This document shows, in pieces, positions 55,981 to 64,000 of a stretch of 64,000 bases of DNA (positions within the stretch are counted from its first letter, which is position 1; every line of letters starts with the position of its first letter). The position numbers were made by a program, and so were the translations under genes. The notes below the pieces were generated by a model that was given only the letters and a program-made list of their open reading frames with translations, made no database searches and was not told the origin of the DNA. Origin of the DNA: Paeniglutamicibacter sulfureus. GTDB lineage: Bacteria > Actinomycetota > Actinomycetes > Actinomycetales > Micrococcaceae. The stretch covers positions 620,001 to 684,000 of the forward strand of contig NZ_JAULBL010000001.1 of NCBI RefSeq assembly GCF_030512175.1, given 5' to 3'.

Positions 55981-57239
55981 GCGCCACCTCCTTGGCTGGC
56001 AGGTGCAGCGGGCGCTGGCGCCTCGTGCCTGGGTTTCTTCGGTGTCTGGTGCTTCGACTTGCGGTTCAGCCCGAACATGGCGCGAACCAGGGGCGGTGCG
56101 GCAATGAAGAGCACGATCAGCGACTGGACCACCAGGACGATGTCGATGGGGGTCCCGGTGGAAATCTGCATGGTCACCGCCCCGGCACGGAAGGCGCCGA
56201 AGAGCAGGCCGGCAAAGAAGGTGCCCCACGGGGTGGAGCGTCCCAGCAGCGCCACCGTGATCGCGTCAAAGCCCAGGGATGCGGCGATGCCGGCGGTGAG
56301 CACCTTTTCGGTGCCCGCCACCTGGGCCACGCCAGCGGCTCCGGCCAGGGCGCCGGCGATGGCCATCACCAGGATGGTGGAACGCGCGACGTTGACCCCG
56401 GCGGTGCGAGCGGCAGCGGCATTGGCTCCCACGGCGCGGAACTCGAAGCCGATGGTGGAGCGCTTCAGGATCCAGGCAACCAGGACTGTCAAGGCGATGG
56501 CCATGACGAAGCCCAGGTGCAGGCGGGATCCGGGCAGCGCCGGGAAGACGGCGCTGGGATCCAGGATGGGGGAAATCGGGTTGGTCTCCCCCGGGCGCTG
56601 GAAGGCCTCGGTGTTCAGCAGGAAGTCAAGGAAGTACAGGGCCACGTAGTTGAACATGATCGTGAGGATCACTTCGTGGGCACCGGTGCGTGCCTTGAGC
56701 AGGCCCACCAGACCGCCCCAGACCGCTCCGCCGAGGATGCCCATGAGGATCACCAACAGCAGGTGCAGGCCGAAGGGCAGGTGCCAGGCAAAACCTGCAT
56801 AGGAGGCCATGACGGAACCAATGATGATCTGGCCCTGGGCACCGATGTTGAACAGCCCGGCGCGGAACGCCAAGGCAACGCCCAGGCCGGCGCAGATCAG
56901 CGGGGTGGAAACCGTGAGGGTTTCCAGGAAGGGAGCAAAGCCCTGGCGCGAATTGTAGATCGAGCCCTGGAAGAGCGAGACGTAGGAGTCGGTTCCCGCC
57001 GCCCACAACGCCTGGAAAAAGTCCGAGGGACGCGAGAAGAGGTAGCCGGCGGTGGTGGCGACCTTGGGGTCGGTAACGGCAATCAGCAGCCCGCCGAGCA
57101 CCAGTGCCACGATGACCGCCAGGATCGAGACGAGGCCCGGGCCCTGGGTGATTCGCTCCCAGGTGCTGCGCTGCTTCACTTCGGTGGTTTTGGCGTGCAG
57201 CGGTGGAGGGCTGCCGGGGGAAAGTTCGCTCTGGCTCAC
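55977..57239 (-). CDS. nucleoside ABC transporter permease (first permease)
   Basis: 420 residues, about nine or ten hydrophobic segments. Core motifs LAFRAGLFNIGAQGQIIIGSVMA and LLKARTGAHEVILTIMFNYVALYF match the BMP-associated permease that pairs with the gene at 54697. GTG 57239 has GGAG 7 nt upstream and overlaps the ATPase stop by 4 bases. Basic Lys/His-rich C-terminal tail (RKSKHQTPKKPRHE). Confidence 0.93.
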   Translation of the reverse strand: MSQSELSPGSPPPLHAKTTEVKQRSTWERITQGPGLVSILAVIVALVLGGLLIAVTDPKVATTAGYLFSRPSDFFQALWAAGTDSYVSLFQGSIYNSRQGFAPFLETLTVSTPLICAGLGVALAFRAGLFNIGAQGQIIIGSVMASYAGFAWHLPFGLHLLLVILMGILGGAVWGGLVGLLKARTGAHEVILTIMFNYVALYFLDFLLNTEAFQRPGETNPISPILDPSAVFPALPGSRLHLGFVMAIALTVLVAWILKRSTIGFEFRAVGANAAAARTAGVNVARSTILVMAIAGALAGAAGVAQVAGTEKVLTAGIAASLGFDAITVALLGRSTPWGTFFAGLLFGAFRAGAVTMQISTGTPIDIVLVVQSLIVLFIAAPPLVRAMFGLNRKSKHQTPKKPRHEAPAPAAPASQGGGA

Positions 57240-58792
57240 GCGAAGTCTCCTTCCATGTCGTCGGGGGAATCCTTGTGGGCGCTTTCGGCTTCGGTCGGCG
57301 AGACGCCGGCCATCATCAGGCCCAGGACATCTCGCGGGGTGTCCGCATCCACGATGCCGATGAGCCTGCCCTTGTAGATCACGGCGATGCGGTCGGCGAG
57401 CTGGAGCACCTCGTCGAGTTCGGTGGACACGATCATCACCGGGGTGCCGCCGTCGCGTTCGGCAAGGATGCGCCGGTGCAGGAATTCGATGGAGCCCACG
57501 TCGACACCGCGGGTGGGCTGGGAGGCGATGAAAAGACGCAGCGGGCGGGAGAGCTCGCGGGCCATCACGACCTTTTGCTGGTTGCCGCCCGAGAGGGAGG
57601 AAGCCAGGTTCTCGGCCGATGGGGTGCGCACATCGAACTCGGCGACCCGGGACGCCGCATTCTTCGCGACCTGGGCCGGGCGCATCGAGATGCCCTTGGC
57701 GAAGGGTGCCTTGTCGTAGAGGTCCAGGACCAGGTTTTCGGCAATGCTGAAATCCGAAACCAACCCATCGGCGGTGCGGTCCTCGGGAACGAAGCCGATG
57801 CCCGCGCCCAGGACCTGCTTGACGCTGCGACCCAGCAGTTCCTTGCCCTCCAGGGTGATGGAGCCGGAGACCCGGTCCTGGATGCCAAGGATCGCCTCGG
57901 TGAGTTCGGTTTGTCCGTTGCCCTGGACCCCGGCGATGGCCAGAATCTCGCCGCGGCGGATCTCGAAGCTCAGGTCATCGACCACGTGTTGGCCGGTGAT
58001 GGAGGTGACGGTGAGGTTCTTGACCTTGAAGGTCGCCTCGCCCGGGTTGGCCGGGTCCTTGTCCATGGTGAGCTTGACCTCGCGGCCGACCATCATCGAG
58101 GCCAGCTCGGTGGTCTCGGCATCCGGTGCGGCATCGCCCACGACGCGGCCGCGGCGGATCACGGTGATGACGTCCGAGACGGCCTTGACCTCGCGCAGCT
58201 TGTGCGAGATGAAGACGATGGAGGTGCCGTTGGCCTTGAGCTGGCGCATGATGTCCAGCAGCTCGTCCGTTTCCTGCGGGGTCAGCACGGCCGTGGGCTC
58301 GTCGAGGATCAGCACCTCGGCGTTGCGCACCAGGGCCTTGATGATCTCCACGCGCTGCTGCACGCCCACCGGCAGGTCCTCGACCAGCGCGTCGGGGTCG
58401 ACGTGGAATCCGTATTTGTCGGAAATTTCCCGGATCTTTTTCCGGGTGACCTCCAGGTCAAGGAAGCCGCCGCCCTTGGTGGACTCTGCCCCCAGGGCGA
58501 CGTTTTCGGCCACGGTGAAGACAGGGACCAGCATGAAGTGCTGGTGCACCATGCCGATGCCCGCGGCCATGGCATCGCCGGGGCCGCGGAAGGTCACCGG
58601 TTTGCCGTCCACCAGGATGCGTCCGGCCGTCGGTTCGTAGAGGCCGTAGAGCACGTTCATCAACGTCGACTTGCCGGCACCGTTTTCGCCGAGCAGGCAG
58701 TGGATCTGCCCTTCGTCGACGACGAGGTCGATGTCCTCGTTGGCGTAGAACGATCCAAAAGCCTTTGAAATTCCTTGGAGTTCGAGTTTCAC
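57236..58792 (-). CDS. nucleoside ABC transporter ATP-binding protein (two ATPase domains)
   Basis: 518 residues: two ABC domains in one chain, as in RbsA/BmpB-type importers. Domain 1 has Walker A GENGAGKSTLMN, signature LPVGVQQRVEIIKALV and Walker B LILDEPTAVLTP. Domain 2 has the usual degenerate Walker A of this family (GVQGNGQTEL) and signature LSGGNQQKVVMARE. GTG 58792 is the likely start, with a weak site. It follows the BMP lipoprotein gene in the same direction. Confidence 0.93.
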   Translation of the reverse strand: MKLELQGISKAFGSFYANEDIDLVVDEGQIHCLLGENGAGKSTLMNVLYGLYEPTAGRILVDGKPVTFRGPGDAMAAGIGMVHQHFMLVPVFTVAENVALGAESTKGGGFLDLEVTRKKIREISDKYGFHVDPDALVEDLPVGVQQRVEIIKALVRNAEVLILDEPTAVLTPQETDELLDIMRQLKANGTSIVFISHKLREVKAVSDVITVIRRGRVVGDAAPDAETTELASMMVGREVKLTMDKDPANPGEATFKVKNLTVTSITGQHVVDDLSFEIRRGEILAIAGVQGNGQTELTEAILGIQDRVSGSITLEGKELLGRSVKQVLGAGIGFVPEDRTADGLVSDFSIAENLVLDLYDKAPFAKGISMRPAQVAKNAASRVAEFDVRTPSAENLASSLSGGNQQKVVMARELSRPLRLFIASQPTRGVDVGSIEFLHRRILAERDGGTPVMIVSTELDEVLQLADRIAVIYKGRLIGIVDADTPRDVLGLMMAGVSPTEAESAHKDSPDDMEGDFA

Positions 58793-59000
58793 GACACCAC
58801 CATTCTTGCTTGTCAGATAGCGGTGGTGGCCCCAATGGGGCCATCCCTCCGCATTGCCCGTGCCAGCTGGTTCCAAGACTATGCAGGCCAACGGCGCACC
58901 GCCAGCCCCCACTGCCACCTCCACGTGTTGCGGGAGGTGCAAGGGGGCAGGCAGCGCGCCGTGTGGTGCGGTGTCCGGAACCCGCCGGATATGCGGGGTG

Positions 59001-60095
59001 CTAGGCCTTCGGGCTGGCCTGCGATTCGACCTTGATCGAACCGTCGATGATTCCGGCCTTCAGGGCCTCGAGCTCGGCCTTGGTCTCGGCCGAGACCTCG
59101 GAGTCGAAGTCGTGGAACGGAGCCAGCGCGACGCCGGTGTTCTCCAGGGTGCCCACGTATGCCTCAGAATCGAAGGTGCCGGCCTGGTCCTCGGTGATGA
59201 CCTGCTCCACCGCGGTGTCCATGGTCTTGATGACCGAGGTCAGCATGATGTCCTTGTAGTCCGGTGCGGTGAGGTAGCCGTCGGAGTCGACCCACACCAG
59301 CAGGGCGTCCTTGCCCGCTGCGTTGGCTTCCTTCACGGCCGCACCGGCGCCCTTGCCGACCGGGCCTGCCACGGGCATGACGATGTCGGCGCCCTGGTCG
59401 AGGAAGTTCTTGGTGACCTGCTTGCCCTTGTCCTGCTTCTCGAAGTCGCCGGTGAAGGTGCCGTCCTGCTTGTCCTTGTCCCAGCCCAGCAGCTTCACGT
59501 TCTCGTTCTTGTCGGCGTTGAACTTGTCGACGCCGTCGGCAAATCCGTCCATGAAGATGGTCACGGTCGGGATCTTGATGCCGCCGAAGGTGGCGACGGT
59601 TCCGGTCTTGGACTGGGCCGCAGCCACGTAGCCGGCCAGGTAGGCAGCCTGGGCCGTGTCGTAAATAATCGGCTTCACGTTTTCGATCGGCTCGTCGTAG
59701 GCGAAGTCGACGATAGCGAAGTGCTTGTCGGGGTTGGCCTCGGCAGCTGCCTTGGTGGCATCGCCGAGCAGGAAGCCAACCGTGATGGTGAGGTTGCAGC
59801 CCGCCCCCATCATGCCGTTGAGGTTGGTGGCGAAGTCGGAGTTGGCCTTGGACTCGGCGGTCTTCGGCGTGAAGCCCAGCGCCTCAGCGGCCTTGCTCAG
59901 GCCGCGGAAGGAAGATTCGTTGAAGGACTGGTCGTCGAATCCGCCGGAGTCGGAAACGATGCAGCCCAAGTAGTCCGATGCCGCGTCCGGGCCGCCGTTG
60001 CCTTCCTCGGGGGCAGCGCCACAGGCCGTCAGGACGAGTGCAGAAATGCCGAGCACGGCAGCAGCCATACCGGTCTTGCGCTTGATGTTGCGCAT
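59001..60095 (-). CDS. BMP family nucleoside-binding lipoprotein
   Basis: 364 residues. N-terminal signal peptide with lipobox before C25 (ALVLTAC). The BMP fold carries DSGGFDDQSFNESSFRGL, characteristic of purine-nucleoside receptors such as PnrA/TmpC, and GFLLGDATKAAAEANP. Feeds the downstream ABC permeases. GGAGG lies 8 nt before ATG 60095. It is the first gene of the nucleoside uptake-salvage operon, with a leader of about 200 nt. Confidence 0.93.
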   Translation of the reverse strand: MRNIKRKTGMAAAVLGISALVLTACGAAPEEGNGGPDAASDYLGCIVSDSGGFDDQSFNESSFRGLSKAAEALGFTPKTAESKANSDFATNLNGMMGAGCNLTITVGFLLGDATKAAAEANPDKHFAIVDFAYDEPIENVKPIIYDTAQAAYLAGYVAAAQSKTGTVATFGGIKIPTVTIFMDGFADGVDKFNADKNENVKLLGWDKDKQDGTFTGDFEKQDKGKQVTKNFLDQGADIVMPVAGPVGKGAGAAVKEANAAGKDALLVWVDSDGYLTAPDYKDIMLTSVIKTMDTAVEQVITEDQAGTFDSEAYVGTLENTGVALAPFHDFDSEVSAETKAELEALKAGIIDGSIKVESQASPKA

Positions 60096-60370
60096 AGGGA
60101 GTTCCTCCATATAGTTACGAGCTACAAGTACCGTGGCCCGGATTCCCGGGGCTACCCGGCAAAGAATCCATGCCCACGATTGGTGGGGCACTGCCGCCGG
60201 CAACTTGCCGCGCCGGCATGAATCCACTGCTTCCCACGACGACCCGGGCCCCCACGATTGTGAGCGGGACGCGTTCGGAAGGAACGGCTTCACAACCACA
60301 TAGCCTAACCTGTAAAACGCTTGACGCATTATGGAAGAAGGTTACAACCAGATAACGCTACGGATCGGAC
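60096..60370. promoter_or_regulatory. leader and promoter region of the nucleoside operon
   Basis: About 275 bases. A minus-strand TAGGCT -10-like box lies at 60302-60307, giving a leader of roughly 200 nt. The decamer CAATCGTGGG occurs twice in it. No recognised purine or preQ1 riboswitch consensus was found. Confidence 0.4.
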
Positions 60371-61576
60371 CTACTCCTCGGTAGCCAACCTCAGCTGTTC
60401 GATGGCCCGGAGGGCTGCCGAGGCCATGACCGTCACGCCCACCTCGATGGCCGATTCGTCGGGAATGTAGTCCCCGCGGTGCAGGTCGTAGTTTTCCCCG
60501 CCCCGGGTTCGCGTGCCCAGGCGCATCATGGCGCCGGGCACCTTGCTGGTCATCCAGGCGAAATCCTCCCCTCCCATGGATTGCGGGGTGAGCACGATGG
60601 ATCCGGAACCGAACTCGGCGCGCGCCGAATCCTCAATGAGATCGGTCTCCTCTTCGGTGTTGATCACCGGGGGGACGCCGCGGATGTGCTCGAGCTTGAC
60701 CTCGACCCCGTAGGGGCTGGCCACCTGGCGCACCACTTCGTCCAGTAGGTCCCCGGCACCCTTCCACGCTTCCCCGTCGAGGCAGCGCATTGTTCCGGCC
60801 AAATAGCCGGTGGCAGGGATCGCGTTGGGAGCGCTGCCGGCATGGATTTGGCCCCAGACCACGGAGACCGCGCTGCGCACGTCGATGCGCCGGCCCAGGA
60901 CAGCTGGCACGTTCGTGGCGATCTGGCTCATCGCGAAGACCAGGTCCTCGGTCAGGTGCGGGCGGGAGGTGTGCCCGCCGCGGCCGACGAGTTCGATCTT
61001 GATGGTGTCGGACGCGCTGGTGATCGCGCCGATTCGGGTGCCGATCTTTCCGGCGTCGATGCGCGGCTCGCAGTGCAAGGCCACGATGCGCGGGACGTCG
61101 TCCAAGACGCCGGCGGCAATAACGTTCAGTGCGCCGCCTGGCATCTTTTCCTCGGCGGGCTGGAAGATCACGCGGATCCTCGCGCCCAGCGGCGACTGGT
61201 CGTCGATGGCCTTGAGCACTTTGGCAACCCCGAGCATCACGGTGGTGTGGATGTCGTGGCCGCAGGCATGCGCAACCCCGTCCACCACCGAGGCGTAGTC
61301 CAGGCCCGTCTCCTCCAGGATCGGCAGCGCATCGATGTCCGCGCGCAGCGCCAGGGCGATGGGCCCCTCGCCGATGTCTACGTACGCGCCGGTGTCCTCC
61401 AGTGCGACAGGGGCCAAGCCCACCTCGCGCAGCCGGGTGAGGATCCGTTCGGTCGTCTTGTATTCCACGAACGAGAGCTCCGGATTCGCATGGACCTCTC
61501 GACGGAATGCCACCAGCTCGCCAACCATGGGCTTCACCCAGGGCTTGACGGAGGGGATCTTCAGGTCTTCATTCAT
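60371..61576 (-). CDS. M20 family metallo-amidohydrolase (hippurate hydrolase/IAA-amino acid hydrolase type)
   Basis: 401 residues. Dinuclear metal peptidase/amidase cleaving N-acyl amino acids. Metal-ligand motifs AHACGHDIHT near residue 105 and IFQPAEEKMPGG near 143, substrate-loop GGHTSRP and the C-terminal MGGEDFAWM are seen. ATG 61576 is chosen; GTG 61588 is in frame. It is on the same strand as the nucleoside operon but upstream of it, with no functional link evident. Confidence 0.92.
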   Translation of the reverse strand: MNEDLKIPSVKPWVKPMVGELVAFRREVHANPELSFVEYKTTERILTRLREVGLAPVALEDTGAYVDIGEGPIALALRADIDALPILEETGLDYASVVDGVAHACGHDIHTTVMLGVAKVLKAIDDQSPLGARIRVIFQPAEEKMPGGALNVIAAGVLDDVPRIVALHCEPRIDAGKIGTRIGAITSASDTIKIELVGRGGHTSRPHLTEDLVFAMSQIATNVPAVLGRRIDVRSAVSVVWGQIHAGSAPNAIPATGYLAGTMRCLDGEAWKGAGDLLDEVVRQVASPYGVEVKLEHIRGVPPVINTEEETDLIEDSARAEFGSGSIVLTPQSMGGEDFAWMTSKVPGAMMRLGTRTRGGENYDLHRGDYIPDESAIEVGVTVMASAALRAIEQLRLATEE

Positions 61577-61704
61577 ACTCGTGCGCACCTTACCGACAAT
61601 ACGCGCTGGGACCTGAGCTTGCGCTGTTCGCTTCCAATTGTTGCCTCGCTCACTTTCGCCTCCTTTTCAATGCGGACGCTGATGCGCAACCGTTTTCGCC
61701 GAAT

Positions 61705-61750
61705 GAAAATGCCCCGCGGCAAACGCTTCTTCAGCACTGCCGCGGGGCAT
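61705..61750 (-). terminator. intrinsic terminator of manC
   Basis: Perfect 13-bp stem ATGCCCCGCGGCA (61709-61721) with its complement at 61738-61750, followed on the minus strand by TTTTC. 32 bases after the manC stop. Confidence 0.85.
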
Positions 61751-61782
61751 CGGAAGGTGCCGGTGGCTTCCGGCCCCTGCAC

Positions 61783-62895
61783 CTACAGCACGTCGACGGC
61801 GCCCTCGGCCTTGAGCTTTTCCACGGTGCCCTTCACCGACTGGGCATGTTCCTTGGTGGTGACCAGCAGCGCGTCGGGAGTGTCCACCACGACCACGTCG
61901 TGGATGCCGATCAGGGCAATCACGCGCTTGGAGTCGGTGACCACCACGCCGGTCGCGTTGTCCGAGTACACGCGCGGGTTCGCGCCCACCACGGTGACGC
62001 CTGTCTTCTCGCTGGCCGGATTCAGCCGGCCGATGGCGGCAAAGTCTCCGACGTCGTCCCAGTTGAACACCCCGGGAATCACGGCCACGTCCCCGGCCGC
62101 GGCGGCAGGCTCGGCCACTGCGTAGTCGATGGCGATCTTGGGCAGCGTTGGCCAGATCCGGTCCATGGTCGCCACGCGATCGCCGGTTTCCCAGGCGGCT
62201 GCGATTTCCATGAGGCCGGCGTGCAGCTCCGGCTGGCTGCGCTGCAGGTGCTCGAGCATCAGAGACACCGGGGCCACGAACATTCCTGCGTTCCACAGGT
62301 AGCCGCCGTCGGCGAGGTAGCGGCGGGCGGTGTCCTCGTCGGGCTTCTCCACGAACTCGACCACGTCGCGCGCGGTGGGTGCGCCGGAGATGTCCATGCG
62401 CTCCCCGGCCCGGATGTAGCCGAAGCCGGTGGACGGCAGGGTCGGACGGATGCCGATGGTGACGATCTTGCCGGTGGCAGCGGTGTGGATCGCCTCGCGC
62501 ACGGCCTCCTGGAAGACCTCCACCGGGACGATGACCTGGTCCGCGGCGAAGGAACCCATGATGGTTTCCGGGTTGCGCAGGTACAGGATCGCCGCGGCCA
62601 GGCCGATGGCTGCCGCGGAGTCCTTGGGATCCGGCTCAAGGACCAGGTTCAGGTCGCCGAGCTCCGGCAATTGCGCCAGCACCGCGGTGCGGTGCGCGCG
62701 ACCGGTGACCACCATGATGTTGTCGCCCGCCAGCGGGATCAACCGCTCGTAGGTGGCCCGAATCAGTGTTGATCCGGAGCCGGTCAGGTCGTGGAGGAAT
62801 TTCGGGGCGGCGGCGCGCGAGAGCGGCCACAGACGGGTGCCGACACCACCTGCAGGGATGACCCCGTGGAATCGTGCCATGAGTTCAGCGTTCAT
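61783..62895 (-). CDS. manC: mannose-1-phosphate guanylyltransferase
   Basis: 370 residues, the short form without the isomerase domain. Makes GDP-mannose for glycolipids and glycans, using product of manA plus phosphomannomutase. Nucleotide-binding GGVGTRLWPLSR at the N-terminus and FVEKPDEDTARRYL near 185 are present. ATG 62895 lies 7 nt after a TAGCCT box, so leaderless. Divergent from sdhC. Confidence 0.94.
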   Translation of the reverse strand: MNAELMARFHGVIPAGGVGTRLWPLSRAAAPKFLHDLTGSGSTLIRATYERLIPLAGDNIMVVTGRAHRTAVLAQLPELGDLNLVLEPDPKDSAAAIGLAAAILYLRNPETIMGSFAADQVIVPVEVFQEAVREAIHTAATGKIVTIGIRPTLPSTGFGYIRAGERMDISGAPTARDVVEFVEKPDEDTARRYLADGGYLWNAGMFVAPVSLMLEHLQRSQPELHAGLMEIAAAWETGDRVATMDRIWPTLPKIAIDYAVAEPAAAAGDVAVIPGVFNWDDVGDFAAIGRLNPASEKTGVTVVGANPRVYSDNATGVVVTDSKRVIALIGIHDVVVVDTPDALLVTTKEHAQSVKGTVEKLKAEGAVDVL

Positions 62896-62902
62896 CCGAC
62901 TA

Positions 62903-62908
62903 AGGCTA
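62903..62908 (-). promoter_or_regulatory. -10 box (TAGCCT) of leaderless manC
   Basis: TANNNT on the minus strand, 7 nt from ATG 62895. Confidence 0.55.
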
Positions 62909-63014
62909 ATGGATGAACCTCGGGAAAGCGGTGCCGGCCCCCATGAAATACAGCATTGGAATCTAATGTATTTCGCGCATTTCCCGGATGTTTAGCCGAT
63001 CAGCCCCGTGTTCC

Positions 63015-63030
63015 GGTGAGGCTACTCACA
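63015..63030 (+). promoter_or_regulatory. CRP/GlxR-like binding site upstream of sdhC
   Basis: GGTGAGGCTACTCACA fits TGTGA-N6-TCACA at 9 of 10 positions. It lies about 130 nt before the sdhC start and 40 nt before a TAAGAT -10-like box (63071-63076), a position compatible with activation. Corynebacterial sdhCAB is a known GlxR target. Confidence 0.6.
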
Positions 63031-63160
63031 CGGATAGCCGAAAGAATGGGCACCCTTGTCGATGGTGGTCTAAGATCGGGCAAGGAACGCTCGCACCAAG
63101 GCGTCAATTTATTGTGTGGAAAATACACATGCGCCCTTGCGAGTCATGGAGGTTAATTCA

Positions 63161-63541
63161 GTGTCGAAGGCTTCGTCAGGCACCCTCTACCGCGGCCATG
63201 AAGGCATGTGGTCTTGGGTGGGGCACCGCGTAACGGGTGTCGTAATATTCTTATTCCTTTTGGTACACGTGCTCGATACGTCCCTGGTCCGGGTCTCCCC
63301 CGGCGCCTACGACGCGGTCATGTCCACGTACAAGAACCCGCTGATGGCCCTGGGTGAAACCGCCCTCGTCGCTGCCATCGTCTTCCACGCGTTCAACGGC
63401 TTGCGCCTGATCCTGGTCGACTTCTGGAAGTCGGGAACCAAGTACCACCGCCAGATGCTCTGGGGCGTTTTGGCCCTCTGGGTCATCACCATGGTGGCAT
63501 TCTCCATCCGCCACCTGTCACTCGCCTTTGGAGGTCACTAA
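63161..63541 (+). CDS. sdhC: succinate dehydrogenase cytochrome b556 subunit (SdhC)
   Basis: 126 residues with three membrane helices. Anchors the SdhAB catalytic dimer and binds heme and quinone. The RGHEGMWSWVGHRVTGVVIF motif, FLLVHVLDTSLV with the heme-ligand histidine region, and VFHAFNGLRLILVDF are the family's signatures. GTG 63161 is chosen because GGAGG lies 8 nt upstream (63148-63152); the ATG at 63146 is itself part of that site. The sdhD start follows 3 nt after the stop. Confidence 0.94.
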   Translation: MSKASSGTLYRGHEGMWSWVGHRVTGVVIFLFLLVHVLDTSLVRVSPGAYDAVMSTYKNPLMALGETALVAAIVFHAFNGLRLILVDFWKSGTKYHRQMLWGVLALWVITMVAFSIRHLSLAFGGH

Positions 63542-63544
63542 CCC

Positions 63545-63991
63545 ATGTCGGCAGAAATCGCTGCACCCCGCAGCCAACGCATCGATCCGAAGTACAACCG
63601 CGCCCGCAAGTCGCGCGGCAGCTTCGAAATGGTCGCATGGCTCTTCATGCGCCTCTCCGGCGTCGCACTGGTCGTCTTGATCTTCGGACACCTCTTTGCG
63701 AACCTCATGGTCGGCGACGGCATCAACGCCATCGACTTCGGCTTCGTCGCCGGCAAGTGGGCCGATCCGGTCTGGCAGTTCTGGGACCTGGCAATGCTCT
63801 GGCTGGCCATGCTCCACGGCACCAACGGCGTGCGCACCATCATCAATGACTACGCCGAGAAGCCTGCCACCCGCGTGTGGCTCAAGGGCATCCTCTACGT
63901 TGCGACCATTGTCATCGTCGTCATGGGCACCCTGGTGATCTTCACCTTCGATCCCTGCATCGCCGGTAACACCATCGCGGCTTGCCAGTAA
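63545..63991 (+). CDS. sdhD: succinate dehydrogenase hydrophobic membrane anchor subunit (SdhD)
   Basis: 148 residues, complete, with three membrane helices (WLFMRLSGVALVVLIFGHLF; FWDLAMLWLAMLHGTNGVR; ILYVATIVIVVMGTLVIF). Second cytochrome b-type anchor of complex II; the FGHL and HGTNGV histidines fit heme and quinone sites. It directly follows sdhC. The catalytic sdhA and sdhB should lie beyond the right edge of the window. Confidence 0.93.
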   Translation: MSAEIAAPRSQRIDPKYNRARKSRGSFEMVAWLFMRLSGVALVVLIFGHLFANLMVGDGINAIDFGFVAGKWADPVWQFWDLAMLWLAMLHGTNGVRTIINDYAEKPATRVWLKGILYVATIVIVVMGTLVIFTFDPCIAGNTIAACQ

Positions 63992-64000
63992 TCTTCGGCT

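Noticed and set aside
57203-58768. 521-codon plus-strand open frame opposite the nucleoside ATPase gene
   Set aside because: Antisense shadow; the minus strand shows complete Walker and signature motifs.
60096-60300. Possible purine riboswitch in the leader of the BMP operon
   Set aside because: No purine or other known riboswitch core sequence could be found; only a short direct repeat and weak stems are visible.

Overview
The window is a high-G+C chromosome segment of an actinobacterium, most likely of the family Micrococcaceae (Arthrobacter/Paeniglutamicibacter-like). This rests on three things: a mycothiol S-conjugate amidase gene (mycothiol is an actinobacterial thiol), GTG/TTG starts and leaderless promoters, and a gene order that, from memory, parallels the Mycobacterium tuberculosis greA - DUF4307 - mca - small membrane protein - yyaL - hemolysin III - uppS - phoH2 - fum - glpX - DUF4245 block and the eno - ftsB - DUF501 - ppx block. 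No species-level claim is possible from sequence reading alone.

Layout. 1-4.3 kb: end of purK, purE, an LCP cell-wall ligase and manA. 4.3-8.5 kb: glpX, a DUF4245 protein, beta-carbonic anhydrase and fumC. 8.6-12.2 kb: an accessory islet with lower G+C, holding a zinc-ribbon protein with a C-terminal PD-(D/E)XK/Vsr-like nuclease domain, a HIRAN-like/TPR-like partner gene, then about 760 bases with no clear gene. 12.3-14.7 kb: an autoregulated tetR plus DHA2-type MFS exporter. 14.8-22.7 kb: NUDIX, prepilin peptidase, an unknown gene, PIN-PhoH ATPase, prenyl transferase, hemolysin III and the YyaL thioredoxin-domain protein. 22.8-26.9 kb: a drug/peptide-type ABC transporter divergent from a NarL-type two-component system. 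26.9-29.8 kb: a degraded zone with decayed copies of the small-membrane-protein gene, mca and the 5' end of yyaL, another degenerate reading frame, and a DUF4386-like membrane protein. 29.8-36.3 kb: small membrane protein, mca, DUF4307, greA, ilvA, an AI-2E-family permease and a Bax-inhibitor-1 protein. 36.5-42.1 kb: a branched-chain amino-acid ABC system (livHMGF plus a convergent binding protein). 42.3-50.4 kb: tRNA-Leu, type II NADH dehydrogenase, subtilisin-like protease, ppx, DUF501, ftsB/divIC, eno and mazG. 50.7-60.1 kb: nucleoside salvage and uptake (add, DedA, deoA, cdd, two permeases, ATPase, BMP lipoprotein). 60.4-64 kb: M20 amidohydrolase, manC, then sdhC and sdhD starting the succinate dehydrogenase operon.

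How it fits together. Most genes are housekeeping: purine synthesis, mannose-nucleotide supply for glycans (manA, manC), central carbon metabolism (glpX, fumC, eno, sdhCD), respiration (ndh), cell wall and division (LCP, uppS, ftsB) and thiol detoxification (mca). The nucleoside block forms one logical unit: BMP lipoprotein and ABC permeases import nucleosides, and deoA, cdd and add break them down. Palindromes of the form GTGA-N6-TCAC lie upstream of livH, ndh and sdhC, suggesting shared CRP/GlxR-type control of uptake and respiration. Many genes start with an ATG or GTG 6-7 nt after a TANNNT box, i.e. look leaderless.

Most unusual items: (1) the two-gene nuclease/HIRAN cassette at 8.7-11.5 kb, a possible uncharacterised defence or DNA-processing pair; (2) the fossil of a tandem duplication around mca and yyaL; (3) a histidine kinase with an extra C-terminal membrane anchor and extracellular cysteine domain; (4) a LivH permease with a secreted beta-sandwich-like N-terminal extension.
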